DNA of 64,000 nucleotides from Mariprofundus micogutta. GTDB lineage: Bacteria; Pseudomonadota; Zetaproteobacteria; Mariprofundales; Mariprofundaceae. The translations under genes were made by a program, and so were the position numbers. Positions 1 through 9,382 of this stretch are shown in pieces. Position 1 is the stretch's first letter, and each line of letters opens with the position of its first letter. The notes under the pieces are model-generated. The model was given only the letters and a program-made list of their open reading frames with translations, had not been told where the DNA came from and ran no database searches. The stretch spans positions 1-64,000 of the forward strand of contig NZ_BDFD01000008.1 in NCBI RefSeq assembly GCF_001895085.1, in the 5' to 3' direction.

Positions 1-127
1 CAGCACCACCTGTCTCAGACAGAACTTTGGTGATCGCAGCGGTCAACGTGGTTTTACCATGGTCAACGTGACCAATGGTACCAATGTTTACATGCGGCTT
101 GGTACGTTCAAACTTTTCCTTTGCCAT
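1..127 (-). CDS. tuf: Elongation factor Tu, N-terminal fragment
   Basis: EF-Tu is the GTPase that carries aminoacyl-tRNA to the ribosomal A site. The visible 42 residues start [20 protein letters not shown] and include the P-loop GHVDHGKTT, which is diagnostic. The gene runs off the left edge, so only the start of the GTPase domain is present. The ATG is preceded by AAGGAG at a good distance. It lies 10 bp downstream of fusA on the same strand and is the last visible gene of the str operon. Many proteobacteria have a second tuf copy elsewhere, which cannot be judged here. Confidence 0.97.
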   Translation of the reverse strand, partial: MAKEKFERTKPHVNIGTIGHVDHGKTTLTAAITKVLSETGGA

Positions 128-137
128 GATTTACTCC

Positions 138-2219
138 TTAACCCTTAACAGCGGCAATGATTTCTTGCGCGATGTTATTTGGAACTTCTTCATAATGTTT
201 AAATGTCATTGTATATGTTGCGCGACCCTGAGACATGGAACGAACGTTGGTTGAGTAACCGAACATTTCAGACAATGGAACTTCAGCCTCAATAACCTTG
301 CCGTTGCCGCGATCTGCCATACCCAATACACGGCCACGACGGCGATTCAGATCGCCTACGATATCACCCATGTAATCTTCAGGCGTTACCACTTCAACAT
401 CCATCATCGGCTCGAGGATGACAGGCTTGGCCTGCTCACAACCGTTTCGCATACCCATAGAACCGGCAACCTTGAACGCCATTTCATTCGAATCGACGTC
501 ATGGTAAGAACCATCAACAACGGTAACCTTGATATCCACCATCGGATAGCCAGCCAGAACACCATTATCCATAGCTTCTTCAGCACCCTTGCCAACAGCC
601 GGAATATATTCACGCGGAATAGAACCACCCGAGATCTTGTCGATGAATTCAAAGCCAGCGCCGGGTTCATTCGGCTCGATTTCCAACCAGCAGTGACCAT
701 ACTGACCACGACCACCGGACTGACGAACAAATTTACCTTCAGCCTTGGTAGAAGCACGAATGGTTTCACGGTAGGCCACCTGAGGCTTACCAACATTCGC
801 ATCAACACTGAACTCACGCTTCATACGGTCCACGAGAATTTCCAGATGCAGCTCACCCATGCCGGAGATGATGGTCTGGCCAGTCTCCTCATCGGTATGC
901 ACACGGAAAGACGGATCTTCTGCAGCCAGACGGCCCAGCGCGATACCCATTTTTTCCTGGTCAGCCTTGGTCTTCGGCTCAATGGCAACGGAGATCACCG
1001 GCTCAGGGAACTCCATACGCTCCAGAATGATTGGATCCTCTGCAGTACAAAGTGTATCACCAGTAGTTGTGGACTTCAGACCTACGGCAGCAGCGATATC
1101 GCCGGCACGCACTTCCTTGATTTCAGAACGCTCATTGGCATGCATCTGCAGAATACGACCCAGACGCTCTTTCTTCTTACCCTTGGTTGAGTTGATCACA
1201 TAAGAACCAGCTTCTGCAACACCGGAGTAAACACGGAAGAAGGTTAATGAACCCACGAACGGGTCGGTCATTACTTTAAATGCCAGTGCTGCAAATGGCT
1301 CGTCATCAGATGAAGGACGCGTATCTTCAGCCTCGGTATCCGGATGCACACCATTAATCGCAGGCACATCGATAGGAGCAGGCATATACTCAACAACTGC
1401 ATCCAGCAATGTCTGAACACCTTTATTCTTGAACGCTGTACCAGCCAGCACAGGAATCACAGAGATATCAAGAACAGACTTGCGGATACACTCTTTCAGA
1501 GCTTCTTCATCAATCGCTTCACCTTCAAGGTAAGCCATCATCAAATCTTCATCATTAACCAGAACGGCATCCAGCAGCATCTCGCGACGCTCTTCTGCCA
1601 CTTCCAGCATATCTTCAGGAATATCCTGAACCTCGTACATTGCGCCCATAGCTTCGTTTTTCCAGACGATAGCTTTCATGCTTACCAGATCCACAACACC
1701 CTGGAAGTCTTCTTCAGCACCAATCGGGATATTCAGCGCAACAGCGTTATGACCCAGACGCTCACGGATTTCATCAACCACTTCAAAGTAGCGAGCACCG
1801 GTGCGATCCATCTTGTTTACAAATGCGATACGCGGAACCGCGTATTTATCGGCCTGACGCCAAACAGTTTCAGACTGCGGCTGAACGCCGCCCACTGCAC
1901 AGAAAACACCAACAGCGCCATCAAGCACACGCAGAGAACGCTCCACTTCAATAGTGAAATCCACGTGCCCAGGGGTGTCAATAATATTAATCTGATGATC
2001 TTTCCACTCACAAGTTGTTGCAGCGGAGGTAATGGTGATGCCGCGCTCCTGCTCCTGCGCCATCCAGTCCATGGTAGCCGCGCCATCATGTACTTCACCA
2101 ATCTTATGGCTTACGCCAGTATAGAAAAGAATACGTTCAGTCGCAGTTGTTTTGCCGGCGTCAATATGAGCCATGATGCCGATGTTGCGTACACGTTCCA
2201 GTGGGGTCTTACGAGCCAC
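138..2219 (-). CDS. fusA: Elongation factor G
   Basis: EF-G is the ribosomal translocase, which also helps recycle ribosomes. The 693-residue length is standard. The N-terminus has the G1 motif AHIDAGKTT (about residues 17-25), followed by DTPGH and NKMD (G3 and G4). Domains II-V follow, with the usual EF-G sequence [10 protein letters not shown] in domain IV. The start is GTG at 2217-2219, with AGGAGTGGCG just upstream. It sits between rpsG and tuf in the conserved str operon order. The long open frames on the opposite strand here are shadows of this high-coding-bias gene. Confidence 0.98.
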   Translation of the reverse strand: MARKTPLERVRNIGIMAHIDAGKTTATERILFYTGVSHKIGEVHDGAATMDWMAQEQERGITITSAATTCEWKDHQINIIDTPGHVDFTIEVERSLRVLDGAVGVFCAVGGVQPQSETVWRQADKYAVPRIAFVNKMDRTGARYFEVVDEIRERLGHNAVALNIPIGAEEDFQGVVDLVSMKAIVWKNEAMGAMYEVQDIPEDMLEVAEERREMLLDAVLVNDEDLMMAYLEGEAIDEEALKECIRKSVLDISVIPVLAGTAFKNKGVQTLLDAVVEYMPAPIDVPAINGVHPDTEAEDTRPSSDDEPFAALAFKVMTDPFVGSLTFFRVYSGVAEAGSYVINSTKGKKKERLGRILQMHANERSEIKEVRAGDIAAAVGLKSTTTGDTLCTAEDPIILERMEFPEPVISVAIEPKTKADQEKMGIALGRLAAEDPSFRVHTDEETGQTIISGMGELHLEILVDRMKREFSVDANVGKPQVAYRETIRASTKAEGKFVRQSGGRGQYGHCWLEIEPNEPGAGFEFIDKISGGSIPREYIPAVGKGAEEAMDNGVLAGYPMVDIKVTVVDGSYHDVDSNEMAFKVAGSMGMRNGCEQAKPVILEPMMDVEVVTPEDYMGDIVGDLNRRRGRVLGMADRGNGKVIEAEVPLSEMFGYSTNVRSMSQGRATYTMTFKHYEEVPNNIAQEIIAAVKG

Positions 2220-2342
2220 GTCGCCACTCCTTTATTACCATCAAATTAAAAGAACAATCGTTCAACTGACCCCGAAGGGCCTTCAATTAATACCTATGCA
2301 TCCGGAGATGCTGCGGCAGATCAAGCTGCCGCCAACCCACTC

Positions 2343-2813
2343 TTACCAGCGGAAGTGTGAGAATGCCTTATTTGCTTCAGCCATACGATGCGTTTCATCA
2401 CGCTTCTTGTATGCACCGCCGCGTTCAGCAACTGAATCAGCCATCTCATTACCCAGACGCTCAGCCATAGTATGCTCTGAACGATTACGGGAATACTCAA
2501 CCAGCCAACGCACTGCCAGTGAATGCTGACGACGATCAGAAACTTCGATCGGCACCTGATACGTCGCGCCACCAACACGGCGGGACTTCACTTCAACTGC
2601 AGGCTTCACAGCTTCAATTGCATTCAGCAGGGAAGCCAGTGGATCGTTACCAGTCTTCTGGGAAGCAATGTCCATTGCTTCATAAACAATAGCTTCAGCG
2701 ACAGTCTTCTTACCGTCCAGCATTACTTTGTTTACAACGTTGGATACTGTTGTATCGCCAAACTTCGCATCCGGTGTAACCGGGCGACGGGGGGCAGGTC
2801 CTTTACGTGGCAT
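2343..2813 (-). CDS. rpsG: Small ribosomal subunit protein uS7
   Basis: S7 is a primary 16S rRNA binder that nucleates the 30S head. The protein is 156 residues, the usual bacterial length. It starts MPRKGPAPRR and contains the conserved GGATYQVPIEV and RWLVEYSRNR segments. It lies 15 bp after rpsL and 123 bp before fusA on the minus strand. The rpsG-fusA gap includes a short GAAGG/CCTTC palindrome. In enterobacteria S7 represses its own operon by binding this intercistronic mRNA; whether that holds here is not shown by the sequence. Confidence 0.98.
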   Translation of the reverse strand: MPRKGPAPRRPVTPDAKFGDTTVSNVVNKVMLDGKKTVAEAIVYEAMDIASQKTGNDPLASLLNAIEAVKPAVEVKSRRVGGATYQVPIEVSDRRQHSLAVRWLVEYSRNRSEHTMAERLGNEMADSVAERGGAYKKRDETHRMAEANKAFSHFRW

Positions 2814-2828
2814 ATCTCAATTCCTCTC

Positions 2829-3200
2829 TTACTTAGGACGCTTGGCGCCGTACTTCGAGCGAGCCTGTTTACGGCCTTCAACACCCGTTGTATCCAGTAC
2901 ACCACGCAGAACATGATAACGCACACCAGGCAAATCCTTCACACGGCCGCCGCGAATCAGAACAACTGAATGTTCCTGCAGCTTGTGGCCTTCACCCGGA
3001 ATGTAAGCGGTAACTTCCATACCGTTGGTCAGACGAACACGTGCCACTTTACGCAAAGCCGAGTTTGGCTTCTTAGGGGTAGTAGTGTAAACACGAGTGC
3101 AAACACCACGACGCTGTGGACAAGCCTGCAGAGCAGGGACTTTATTGATCTTGCGTTTGTCTTTTCGCTGTTTGCGAATCAACTGATTAATCGTTGGCAT
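2829..3200 (-). CDS. rpsL: Small ribosomal subunit protein uS12
   Basis: S12 sits at the decoding centre and controls accuracy. The protein is 123 residues and starts [20 protein letters not shown]. It carries the two loops in which streptomycin-resistance changes are known: [16 protein letters not shown], and the [29 protein letters not shown] segment. Both appear wild type, with lysines at the expected positions. It is the first gene of the str operon, and a sigma70-like promoter lies about 75 bp upstream. The start ATG follows AAGAGGTAAC. Confidence 0.98.
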   Translation of the reverse strand: MPTINQLIRKQRKDKRKINKVPALQACPQRRGVCTRVYTTTPKKPNSALRKVARVRLTNGMEVTAYIPGEGHKLQEHSVVLIRGGRVKDLPGVRYHVLRGVLDTTGVEGRKQARSKYGAKRPK

Positions 3201-3272
3201 TGTTACCTCTTCTTCAAACTTTCACCTATCCCGAAGCGTGCAATAAAGCACAGCCCCGGCGAAGGGTCGCGA

Positions 3273-3301
3273 ACCATAGTGTCGGCCATAAGTACTGTCA
3301 A
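3273..3301 (-). promoter_or_regulatory. Sigma70-type promoter of the str operon
   Basis: Reading the minus strand, a perfect -35 TTGACA (3296-3301) is followed after exactly 17 bases by the -10-like hexamer TATGGT (3273-3278). It lies about 75 bp before the rpsL ATG, so the mRNA would have a 5' leader of roughly 65 bases. It is the best promoter match in the 290-bp gap between pntB and rpsL. The rest of that gap holds only a weak inverted repeat (GCCCACT with AGTGGGGC near 3438-3472), which could be the end of the pnt transcript but lacks a T-run. Confidence 0.7.
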
Positions 3302-3490
3302 CCGCTTTCGTCACTAAAAAAACATACTGGGCAGATTCAACTTGTATGCCCGGAAATTCAGCCGTCCAAACAACATCGACATTCCGATCAAGAGCATTTA
3401 ACGGTGAGCTTTTTAATCAAACAATGTGGCCGGGGCCCCACTCGAGGCAGATCTGAAACCTTCAGTGGGCAGAGCGAAACAGATCAGTCA

Positions 3491-4894
3491 TCAATCCAGC
3501 GACTGAACTATCGCCTCACACGCTTTTTTGGCGTCTGCAAACAGCATCATGGTCTGATCCATATAGAACAGATCATTATCAAGGCCTGCATAACCAGCAG
3601 CCAGCGAGCGCTTCACGACAATCACATGCTCAGCTCTGGCCGCCTCCAGAATCGGCATACCATAAATCGGACTGGCCGGATCGGTTTTCGCTGCCGGATT
3701 CACCACATCATTGGCACCAATAACCAGCGCCACATCAGTATCGGCAAATTCTGAATTAACCTCATCCATCTCAAAAACAATATCATACGGCACATCGGCT
3801 TCAGCCAGCAGCACATTCATATGCCCCGGCATACGGCCGGCAACCGGATGAATAGCAAACTTCACGTCCACACCTTTCGCCATCAGCACATCAACCATCT
3901 CTTTCAATGCATGCTGTGCACGCGCAACTGCCAGACCGTAACCCGGAATAATAACCACGGAACGCGCATTACCGATCATGAATGCCGCATCTTCTGCCGC
4001 CCCGCTCTTCACAGGACGTTCTGCAACCGCACCACCTGCCGAAGAAGCTGCGGGTGAATCACCGCCAAAACCACCAAGCAGCACATTAAACAACGAACGA
4101 TTCATCGCCTTACACATAATATAAGATAGAATTGCACCCGATGAACCCACAAGCGCACCGGCGACAATCAACATATTATTGCCCAGCGTAAAACCGATAC
4201 CGGCAGCAGCCCATCCGGAGTATGAGTTCAACATTGAAACGATCACCGGCATATCCGCGCCGCCAATCGGCACAATCAGCAATACACCCAACACGAGCGC
4301 TACAGCCAGCATAATCAGGAATGGCAGCCATGCCCCGCTGACACAGAACATAATACCTGCGCCAATCATAACAACGCCCAGGATCAGGTTGACCATGTGC
4401 TGCCCTGCAAACACCAGCGGCTTACCTGAAAGCAAACCCTGCAGCTTACCAAAAGCGATCAGTGAGGCAGTAAAGGTAATCGCACCAATAAATGTGCCGA
4501 GGAACAATTCAATGCGGCTGGCCAGATAAAGACCACCTTCATGATTAGCGATACCATAAGCCACCGGATCATAACAAGCCGACACAGCGATCAACACGGC
4601 CGCAAGCCCGACCAGTGAATGCATAAATGCCACAGTCTGCGGCATATGTGTCATTGGCACCTTACGCGCCACCACGCCACCAATCAGACCACCGAACCCG
4701 ACAGCTGCAATAATCCATGCGTAGTTCTGCACTGCATCAACCTGCAGTGTGACCAGCGCGGCAATGCCCATACCCAACATACCGAAGGTGTTGCCCCGGC
4801 GAGCTGATGCAGGACTAGCCAGTCCTTTTAGCGCAAAAATAATCAGTACGGATGCGACGAGATACGCCAGCTCCACCATGTTTGCAGATAACAT
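3491..4894 (-). CDS. pntB: NAD(P) transhydrogenase subunit beta
   Basis: This is the membrane and NADP(H)-binding subunit of proton-translocating transhydrogenase, which uses the proton gradient to reduce NADP+ with NADH. The 467-residue protein has about eight hydrophobic helices in the first 260 residues. The C-terminal NADP-binding domain III has the Rossmann segment VVIIPGYGLAVARAQ, then HPVAGRMPGHMNVLLAEADVPYD and LVIGANDVVNPAA, all hallmarks of PntB. It is the last gene of pntAa-pntAb-pntB, starting 10 bp after pntAb with an AAGGGGA ribosome site. Confidence 0.97.
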   Translation of the reverse strand: MLSANMVELAYLVASVLIIFALKGLASPASARRGNTFGMLGMGIAALVTLQVDAVQNYAWIIAAVGFGGLIGGVVARKVPMTHMPQTVAFMHSLVGLAAVLIAVSACYDPVAYGIANHEGGLYLASRIELFLGTFIGAITFTASLIAFGKLQGLLSGKPLVFAGQHMVNLILGVVMIGAGIMFCVSGAWLPFLIMLAVALVLGVLLIVPIGGADMPVIVSMLNSYSGWAAAGIGFTLGNNMLIVAGALVGSSGAILSYIMCKAMNRSLFNVLLGGFGGDSPAASSAGGAVAERPVKSGAAEDAAFMIGNARSVVIIPGYGLAVARAQHALKEMVDVLMAKGVDVKFAIHPVAGRMPGHMNVLLAEADVPYDIVFEMDEVNSEFADTDVALVIGANDVVNPAAKTDPASPIYGMPILEAARAEHVIVVKRSLAAGYAGLDNDLFYMDQTMMLFADAKKACEAIVQSLD

Positions 4895-4904
4895 GTGAGT
4901 CCCC

Positions 4905-5237
4905 TTAGCCCCGCTTCTTGAACATGGCGAGCATACGCTGCGTCACCATGAATCCACCGAAGATATTCACTGAAGCAAGCCCCACCGCAATTAAACCGAG
5001 AACAGTCGCCAGATTCATTTCCATGGGACCGGCCGCAAGCAAGGCGCCGACAATGATAATACTGGAAATCGCATTGGTGACACTCATCAATGGCGTATGC
5101 AATGCAGGCGTCACATTCCACACCACATGATAACCGACAATAATTGCCAGAACAAAAACGGTGATCGAAAACACCACAGGGTCAGCAGCCGTATCCTGCG
5201 CCGCCTGCGCCGTATTCTGAACTACATCTACATTCAC
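4905..5237 (-). CDS. pntAb: NAD(P) transhydrogenase subunit alpha, membrane part
   Basis: This is a small subunit carrying the transmembrane helices of domain II that, in two-subunit enzymes, are fused to PntA. The 110-residue protein has three or four hydrophobic helices ([51 protein letters not shown]). The start is taken as GTG at 5235-5237, which overlaps the TGA stop of pntAa as GTGA and has GGGAG 8 bases upstream. A longer in-frame opening from 5291 would lie inside pntAa and has no such signal. The split alpha subunit resembles the Rhodospirillum rubrum arrangement. Confidence 0.93.
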   Translation of the reverse strand: MNVDVVQNTAQAAQDTAADPVVFSITVFVLAIIVGYHVVWNVTPALHTPLMSVTNAISSIIIVGALLAAGPMEMNLATVLGLIAVGLASVNIFGGFMVTQRMLAMFKKRG

Positions 5238-6370
5238 GACTTTTCTCCCTGATTCAGCAACTGAGGCTTGAGAAACTGACCGTCCTGACAAAGCAGTGAC
5301 GATTCAATCACTTCATCTTCCATATTTATATTCAATCCACCACTCTCTTTATCAAGCATGGGGCTGATAAAATTCAACAGGTTTCGTGCATAAAGCGCAC
5401 TGGCATCTGTCGCCATCAGAGAAGGTACATTGGCAACACCAACCAGTGTCACGCCATGTTTGACCACCACCTGATCAAGCTCCGATAGCGGGCAGTTTCC
5501 ACCCATCTCAACAGCCAGATCCACAATCACCGAGCCGGGCTTCATGGCTTTCACCATATCTTCCGTAATCAGCACAGGCGCAGGCCTGCCCGGAATAAGT
5601 GCCGTGGTAATCACAATGTCGGATTTGGCAGCATGGTTTGCAATTAATTCAGCCTGACGGCGTTTATAATCATCATCCATCTCTTTGGCATAACCACCGG
5701 CATCTTCGGCGTCTTCATCTGCTTCCACCTCGACAAATCGAGCACCCAGACTCTCCACCTGCTCTTTCGCCGCAGCGCGCACATCAAACACTTCCACATT
5801 CGCACCCATGCGGCGCGCAGTGGCAATCGACTGCAAGCCTGCCACACCTGCACCCATCACCAGCACCTTGGCCGGCTGCACAGTGCCTGCAGCAGTCATC
5901 AGCATAGGGAAGAAACGCTGATAATGCTCCATAGCCAGCAACACAGCCTTATAACCGGCGATATTGGCCTGAGAAGAGAGCACATCCATACTCTGGGCGC
6001 GCGAAATACGCGGCACCATCTCCATGCAAAAATATGAGATGCCTGCATCAGCATACTGTTGAAGCAGCGGATTACCGAACGGGGCGGCCAGACTGGCGAC
6101 GGTCGCACCTTGTTTAACGACGCCGATTTCGGCCTCATTCAACGGACGCACTTTCAACACCAGATCTGCATCGGCACAGGTGGCGGCAAAATCATCAGCA
6201 AACTTCGCGCCTTTGTCGCCATACATTTCATCCGGATAGCTGGCCGCAAGACCTGCTCCCCTTTCAATCACAACATCACAACCGGCAGTAATAAATTTAC
6301 CTACCGTTTCAGGTGTCGCTGCAACACGTTTTTCAAGAAGCTGGGTTTCGGCTGGAACCGCGATTAACAT
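5234..6370 (-). CDS. pntAa: NAD(P) transhydrogenase subunit alpha part 1
   Basis: This is the soluble NAD(H)-binding domain I of transhydrogenase. The 378-residue protein starts [23 protein letters not shown], typical of the alanine dehydrogenase/PntA N-terminal fold. It has the Rossmann motif [22 protein letters not shown] with the following VEVFDVR acidic end, and the mobile-loop region [16 protein letters not shown] that contacts domain III. It is first in the pnt operon. Upstream is only a 90-bp gap to folK, where no clear promoter could be fixed. It would supply NADPH for biosynthesis. Confidence 0.96.
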   Translation of the reverse strand: MLIAVPAETQLLEKRVAATPETVGKFITAGCDVVIERGAGLAASYPDEMYGDKGAKFADDFAATCADADLVLKVRPLNEAEIGVVKQGATVASLAAPFGNPLLQQYADAGISYFCMEMVPRISRAQSMDVLSSQANIAGYKAVLLAMEHYQRFFPMLMTAAGTVQPAKVLVMGAGVAGLQSIATARRMGANVEVFDVRAAAKEQVESLGARFVEVEADEDAEDAGGYAKEMDDDYKRRQAELIANHAAKSDIVITTALIPGRPAPVLITEDMVKAMKPGSVIVDLAVEMGGNCPLSELDQVVVKHGVTLVGVANVPSLMATDASALYARNLLNFISPMLDKESGGLNINMEDEVIESSLLCQDGQFLKPQLLNQGEKS

Positions 6371-6459
6371 TGTTTCTAATCCCCTGTGGCGAAGGCAAGA
6401 GGCCGCTCAAAGCGACATAAGCCTGTTAGAATGACGGACTCTAAAACTGGACGGCTCTT

Positions 6460-6882
6460 TTACAAGCGCAAAGACACTACGGTTACTAAACCCTCTGTGT
6501 CCTCGGGCAGGTTTATACTCACCAGTTCGGCTGCGGGAACAAATGCATGCGCATAGCGATACAACTCCTCATCCACGACATCATCATCGTACATCAGCAC
6601 GTCCAGATCAACGGTGCGCGGCTTCCATGAACCTTCAGATCGATCTCTGCCCTGCAAATCTTCAAGCTGCTTCAGCTTTATTTTCACCTGAGGCAAAGTC
6701 AGCCCCGTTGAAATCATGCAGCAGGCATTGAGGAAGTCCCCCCCCTGCATACCGACTGCAGCCGAGCGGTAAACGCTGGAAAACACCACATCTTCAAAGG
6801 CCTGACCCAGAGCGACCGCAGCCTGCTGAAGATTTGATTCAGGATAAATATTTGATCCCAGACCAACCAGAACGCTAGCCAT
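6460..6882 (-). CDS. folK: 2-amino-4-hydroxy-6-hydroxymethyldihydropteridine pyrophosphokinase
   Basis: HPPK transfers pyrophosphate from ATP to the hydroxymethyl-pterin in folate synthesis. The protein is 140 residues, slightly shorter than the usual ~160. It has the N-terminal VGLGSNIYPESNLQQA motif, the SSVYRSAAVGMQGGDFLNACC substrate segment, and the signature KPRTVDLDVLMYDD with the two metal-binding aspartates. The C-terminal HAFVPAAELV matches the family HERAFVLxPLxE region, with some loss. Its ATG shares one base with the folB TGA stop (TGATG), so the pair is translationally coupled. Confidence 0.94.
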   Translation of the reverse strand: MASVLVGLGSNIYPESNLQQAAVALGQAFEDVVFSSVYRSAAVGMQGGDFLNACCMISTGLTLPQVKIKLKQLEDLQGRDRSEGSWKPRTVDLDVLMYDDDVVDEELYRYAHAFVPAAELVSINLPEDTEGLVTVVSLRL

Positions 6883-7247
6883 CAGTCCCGCAGCCCTCTC
6901 TCAATGAGTACAGCAACATTTTCACTGCCACGCACCGCACCGGGTTTAGACATCTTCAGCCGGACCCAGGGCACATTAAACTCATCAAGAACAATATTCG
7001 CACAATGTTCTGCCAGCGCCTCAATCAGACCGAAGGTGGACCCTTCAACAAATGAAATCAGACGTTTGGAAACAGATTTATAATCCAGTGTATCTTCAAT
7101 GTTATCGGAAGCTGCAGCCCTGGACGTATCCCAGGACATCTCCAGATCAATGCGCACGGTTTGGCGAATCTCACGCTCCCAATCGTAAATTCCAATAACA
7201 GTACGAACCTCCAATCCCTCAATTAATACAAGGTCTTTTGCGCTCAT
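6882..7247 (-). CDS. folB: Dihydroneopterin aldolase
   Basis: FolB cleaves dihydroneopterin to hydroxymethyl-dihydropterin, the step just before FolK. The 121-residue protein matches the family length and pattern: LVLIEGLEVRTVIGIYDWEREIRQTVRIDLEM, then DTLDYKSVSKRLISFVEGSTFGLIEALAEHCA with the conserved YK pair and the EALAE segment, and a C-terminal VRLKMSKPGAVRGSENVAVLIER. It overlaps folK by one base downstream. Upstream is a 100-bp divergent region shared with the small zinc-protein gene. Confidence 0.95.
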   Translation of the reverse strand: MSAKDLVLIEGLEVRTVIGIYDWEREIRQTVRIDLEMSWDTSRAAASDNIEDTLDYKSVSKRLISFVEGSTFGLIEALAEHCANIVLDEFNVPWVRLKMSKPGAVRGSENVAVLIERGLRD

Positions 7248-7283
7248 GACACTCTCCTATTCACTTTTTTGACCCTCCAAAAC

Positions 7284-7311
7284 TTGACATCAGCAAAGCC
7301 CACGACACAAT
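7284..7311 (+). promoter_or_regulatory. Sigma70-type promoter of the small zinc-protein gene
   Basis: A perfect -35 TTGACA (7284-7289) is followed after 16 bases by CACAAT (7306-7311), a 4 of 6 match to the -10. Transcription would begin near 7318, about 30 bases before the ATG at 7348. The fit of spacing and position to the next gene makes it credible, though the -10 is weak. Confidence 0.5.
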
Positions 7312-7347
7312 TCGCCGCGCTTTTGGCATGCTAAATAGGGGTTTTTC

Positions 7348-7530
7348 ATGGGTAGCAATGTAATTAAATCAACCGAAGAAATCGTTTCCTGTTCTGACAA
7401 CGGACAGCACCCTCTTGTGTACATCAGTCTTAAACCCGGCTCAGGTCAGTGCCAGTATTGCGGCCAGAAATTTGAACGCACTGCACCCGCAACCGTTAGC
7501 CCTCAAGGCGAAACACGCCACGCAGCTTAA
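7348..7530 (+). CDS. Small zinc-finger (CHCC-type) protein
   Basis: This 60-residue protein has the pattern C-x7-H-P-x-VYISL-x7-C-x2-C, seen as SCSDNGQHPLVYISL and GQCQYCGQKF. That is the zf-CHCC zinc-binding module related to the NDUFS6 subunit of respiratory complex I and to small stand-alone bacterial proteins. The three Cys and one His would bind one zinc ion. The stand-alone bacterial members have no settled function. The gene is monocistronic: divergent from folB, convergent with rlmB (10 bp apart), with its own promoter-like sequence. A GGGG stretch about 10 bases before the ATG may be the ribosome site. Confidence 0.85.
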   Translation: MGSNVIKSTEEIVSCSDNGQHPLVYISLKPGSGQCQYCGQKFERTAPATVSPQGETRHAA

Positions 7531-7539
7531 AAAAACCTG

Positions 7540-8289
7540 CTATGTTCGCTGCCTGTTTACTTCAAACAGGGTGATGCCGGTCGCAACCGAAACATTCAGA
7601 GATTCAACATGGCCAGGCATAGGGATCTTGATCAGCTGATCACAGGACTCTCTAACCAGCCTGCGCATACCCGAACCTTCAGATCCCATCACAATCGCTG
7701 TCGGCCCTGTCAATCTGGCATCATAGATCGAATCATCTGCCTCACCAGCCAGGCCCACCGTCCAGTAACCGGCTTTCTGCAATTTTTCGATCGTCCTACT
7801 TAAATTGGTCACACTCAACACAGGCAATCGGGACAGTGCGCCGCAAGCAGATTTTGCCACCACAGGCGAATGAATATCAGCCGCATGATCTTTGGGAATA
7901 ATCACTGCCGCACAGCCTGCCGCTTCAGCAGTCCGCACACATGCACCGAGATTATGCGGGTCTGTCACCTGATCAAGCAGCAGCACCAGTGGTGACTGTG
8001 TCACATCCACGCCTTCAAGCCACTGCTCAAAGCTTTGTTGCGGCACAGACTTGTCTGACTGCAAGCGAGCAACCACACCCTGATGCGGCACACCTTCTGC
8101 TAAACGGACAAGAGCGGCTTTCGGCACAAAAGAGACCCTTAACCCTTTCTTTTTCGCCAGATGAATTAATTCATTCAAACGCGGGTGACGCTTATCCTTC
8201 TCAATCATCAATTCATCAATCGAACTTCCTGCATCCAGAGCATGTTTAACCGCGTGAATACCTGCCAATACTGAAGAGTCACCTGCCAT
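7540..8289 (-). CDS. rlmB: 23S rRNA (guanosine-2'-O)-methyltransferase, SpoU family
   Basis: RlmB methylates the ribose of G2251 (E. coli numbering) in the 23S peptidyl-transferase loop. The 249-residue protein has an N-terminal substrate-binding domain (LAGIHAVKHAL) and the C-terminal knotted SPOUT domain. Its motifs are LDQVTDPHNLGACVRTAEAAGC, IVMGSEGSGMRRLVRESCDQLIKIPM, and SLNVSVATGITLFE. The ATG at 8287-8289 was chosen because CAGGAG precedes it and family homology begins at this methionine; the frame stays open to 8400 inside the upstream gene. It overlaps the upstream DHH gene by 11 bp. Confidence 0.92.
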   Translation of the reverse strand: MAGDSSVLAGIHAVKHALDAGSSIDELMIEKDKRHPRLNELIHLAKKKGLRVSFVPKAALVRLAEGVPHQGVVARLQSDKSVPQQSFEQWLEGVDVTQSPLVLLLDQVTDPHNLGACVRTAEAAGCAAVIIPKDHAADIHSPVVAKSACGALSRLPVLSVTNLSRTIEKLQKAGYWTVGLAGEADDSIYDARLTGPTAIVMGSEGSGMRRLVRESCDQLIKIPMPGHVESLNVSVATGITLFEVNRQRT

Positions 8290-9238
8290 ACATACTCCTG
8301 AATGCATCAATAAATCCATCAAACATGTCTGCAGGCATTGCATTAATGCCTGCAGCAGCCTTACGACCACCACCTGTCGGGAACTGCATACATAGCTCAT
8401 CGGCGCCCGTTTTATTGTTTAACGGTGCCCTGACACTGATCCGATACTGACTATCAGGCAGCACAGTCATCAGTGCATGTGCGCGATCCGGCGCAGAACG
8501 CGCCAACTCATTGCCATAGACACCGGAAACACGCCTTGTCCATGCTGCATCCGGAAGCAGAATCACCTTGATTGCATCTTCCTCGATTTCAGATACTAGT
8601 TCGCGCGCCTGAGCGATATCCGAGGCATATCCCTCGGCCATCTTCGCATAGACATCCGATTCCGTGATAAATGCAAACGGATCTGCAAATGGTCTGATCG
8701 CCCGATACAACTCATCCGGTGTAAAATGCAGGTCATCCAGCGTGACACCATAACCGTTGTAATTCATCAGCGTGCCCAGATACTCCAACTGCGCCAGCTG
8801 CATTTCAGACAAAGCAAGCGGCGCTGCGGCTGCGCGAGCTGAATCAAACAGATTATCACCAAAGGCAGCAGTAACCGCCCATGCCAGATGCGCACCGTCC
8901 AGGTGATCGTTGACCAGCAGACTGGTACACACATCGGCATCTATATTAATTTGGGTATCGAGCTGTTCTGAATCAGGAATCGCACCGGCAAAGTGGTGAT
9001 CGAAATACTGTGCTGTCACCCCTGCCTGCAGCAGACGCACAAGGTCGTCGCGATTTTTATCCAGCGAAATATCCAGCACGGTCACGTGATCACCTGCTTT
9101 TGCATGAACCTTTTTCAGCAACGAAATATCGCGTTTCACACCGGTAATCAACTCGGATTCTCGCGGGTCAGCCAGGCGCAACTGATGCAGCGCACAGATG
9201 CCATCGGCATCGCCATTGAATACGTCAAAATGTCTCAT
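8279..9238 (-). CDS. DHH-family phosphoesterase
   Basis: This 319-residue protein belongs to the DHH/DHHA1 superfamily of metal-dependent phosphoesterases, which includes RecJ, oligoribonucleases and cyclic-dinucleotide hydrolases. Near the N-terminus are FNGDADGICALHQL (motif I), VLDISLDKN and the eponymous YFDHHFAG. The C-terminal DHHA1 motif is GGGRKAAAGINAM. The substrate cannot be told from sequence; it lacks the nuclease-specific RecJ domains and the membrane and PAS parts of GdpP. The ATG at 9238 starts the conserved fold; an upstream ATG at 9298 would add a hydrophobic 20-residue stretch. It is probably cotranscribed with rlmB. Confidence 0.86.
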   Translation of the reverse strand: MRHFDVFNGDADGICALHQLRLADPRESELITGVKRDISLLKKVHAKAGDHVTVLDISLDKNRDDLVRLLQAGVTAQYFDHHFAGAIPDSEQLDTQINIDADVCTSLLVNDHLDGAHLAWAVTAAFGDNLFDSARAAAAPLALSEMQLAQLEYLGTLMNYNGYGVTLDDLHFTPDELYRAIRPFADPFAFITESDVYAKMAEGYASDIAQARELVSEIEEDAIKVILLPDAAWTRRVSGVYGNELARSAPDRAHALMTVLPDSQYRISVRAPLNNKTGADELCMQFPTGGGRKAAAGINAMPADMFDGFIDAFRSMYGR

Positions 9239-9382
9239 CTGCAAACTCTTCGGAAGTACACGCGCAAATGCAAGCAATAGCGTGAACCCGGCAAACATCC
9301 GACACGATTAAAGCACAGGTCAAAATCTGCGATATTCACACAATGGGCCTGGTTTGATTTCAAGCGGCCAGGAGGCTTCATC

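Noticed and set aside
1344-2249. A 301-codon open frame on the plus strand
   Set aside because: It is wholly antisense to fusA, has no ribosome site, and encodes a Cys/His/Asn-rich sequence unlike any protein. It is a shadow of fusA codon bias, as are the frames at 501-1190 and 859-1203.
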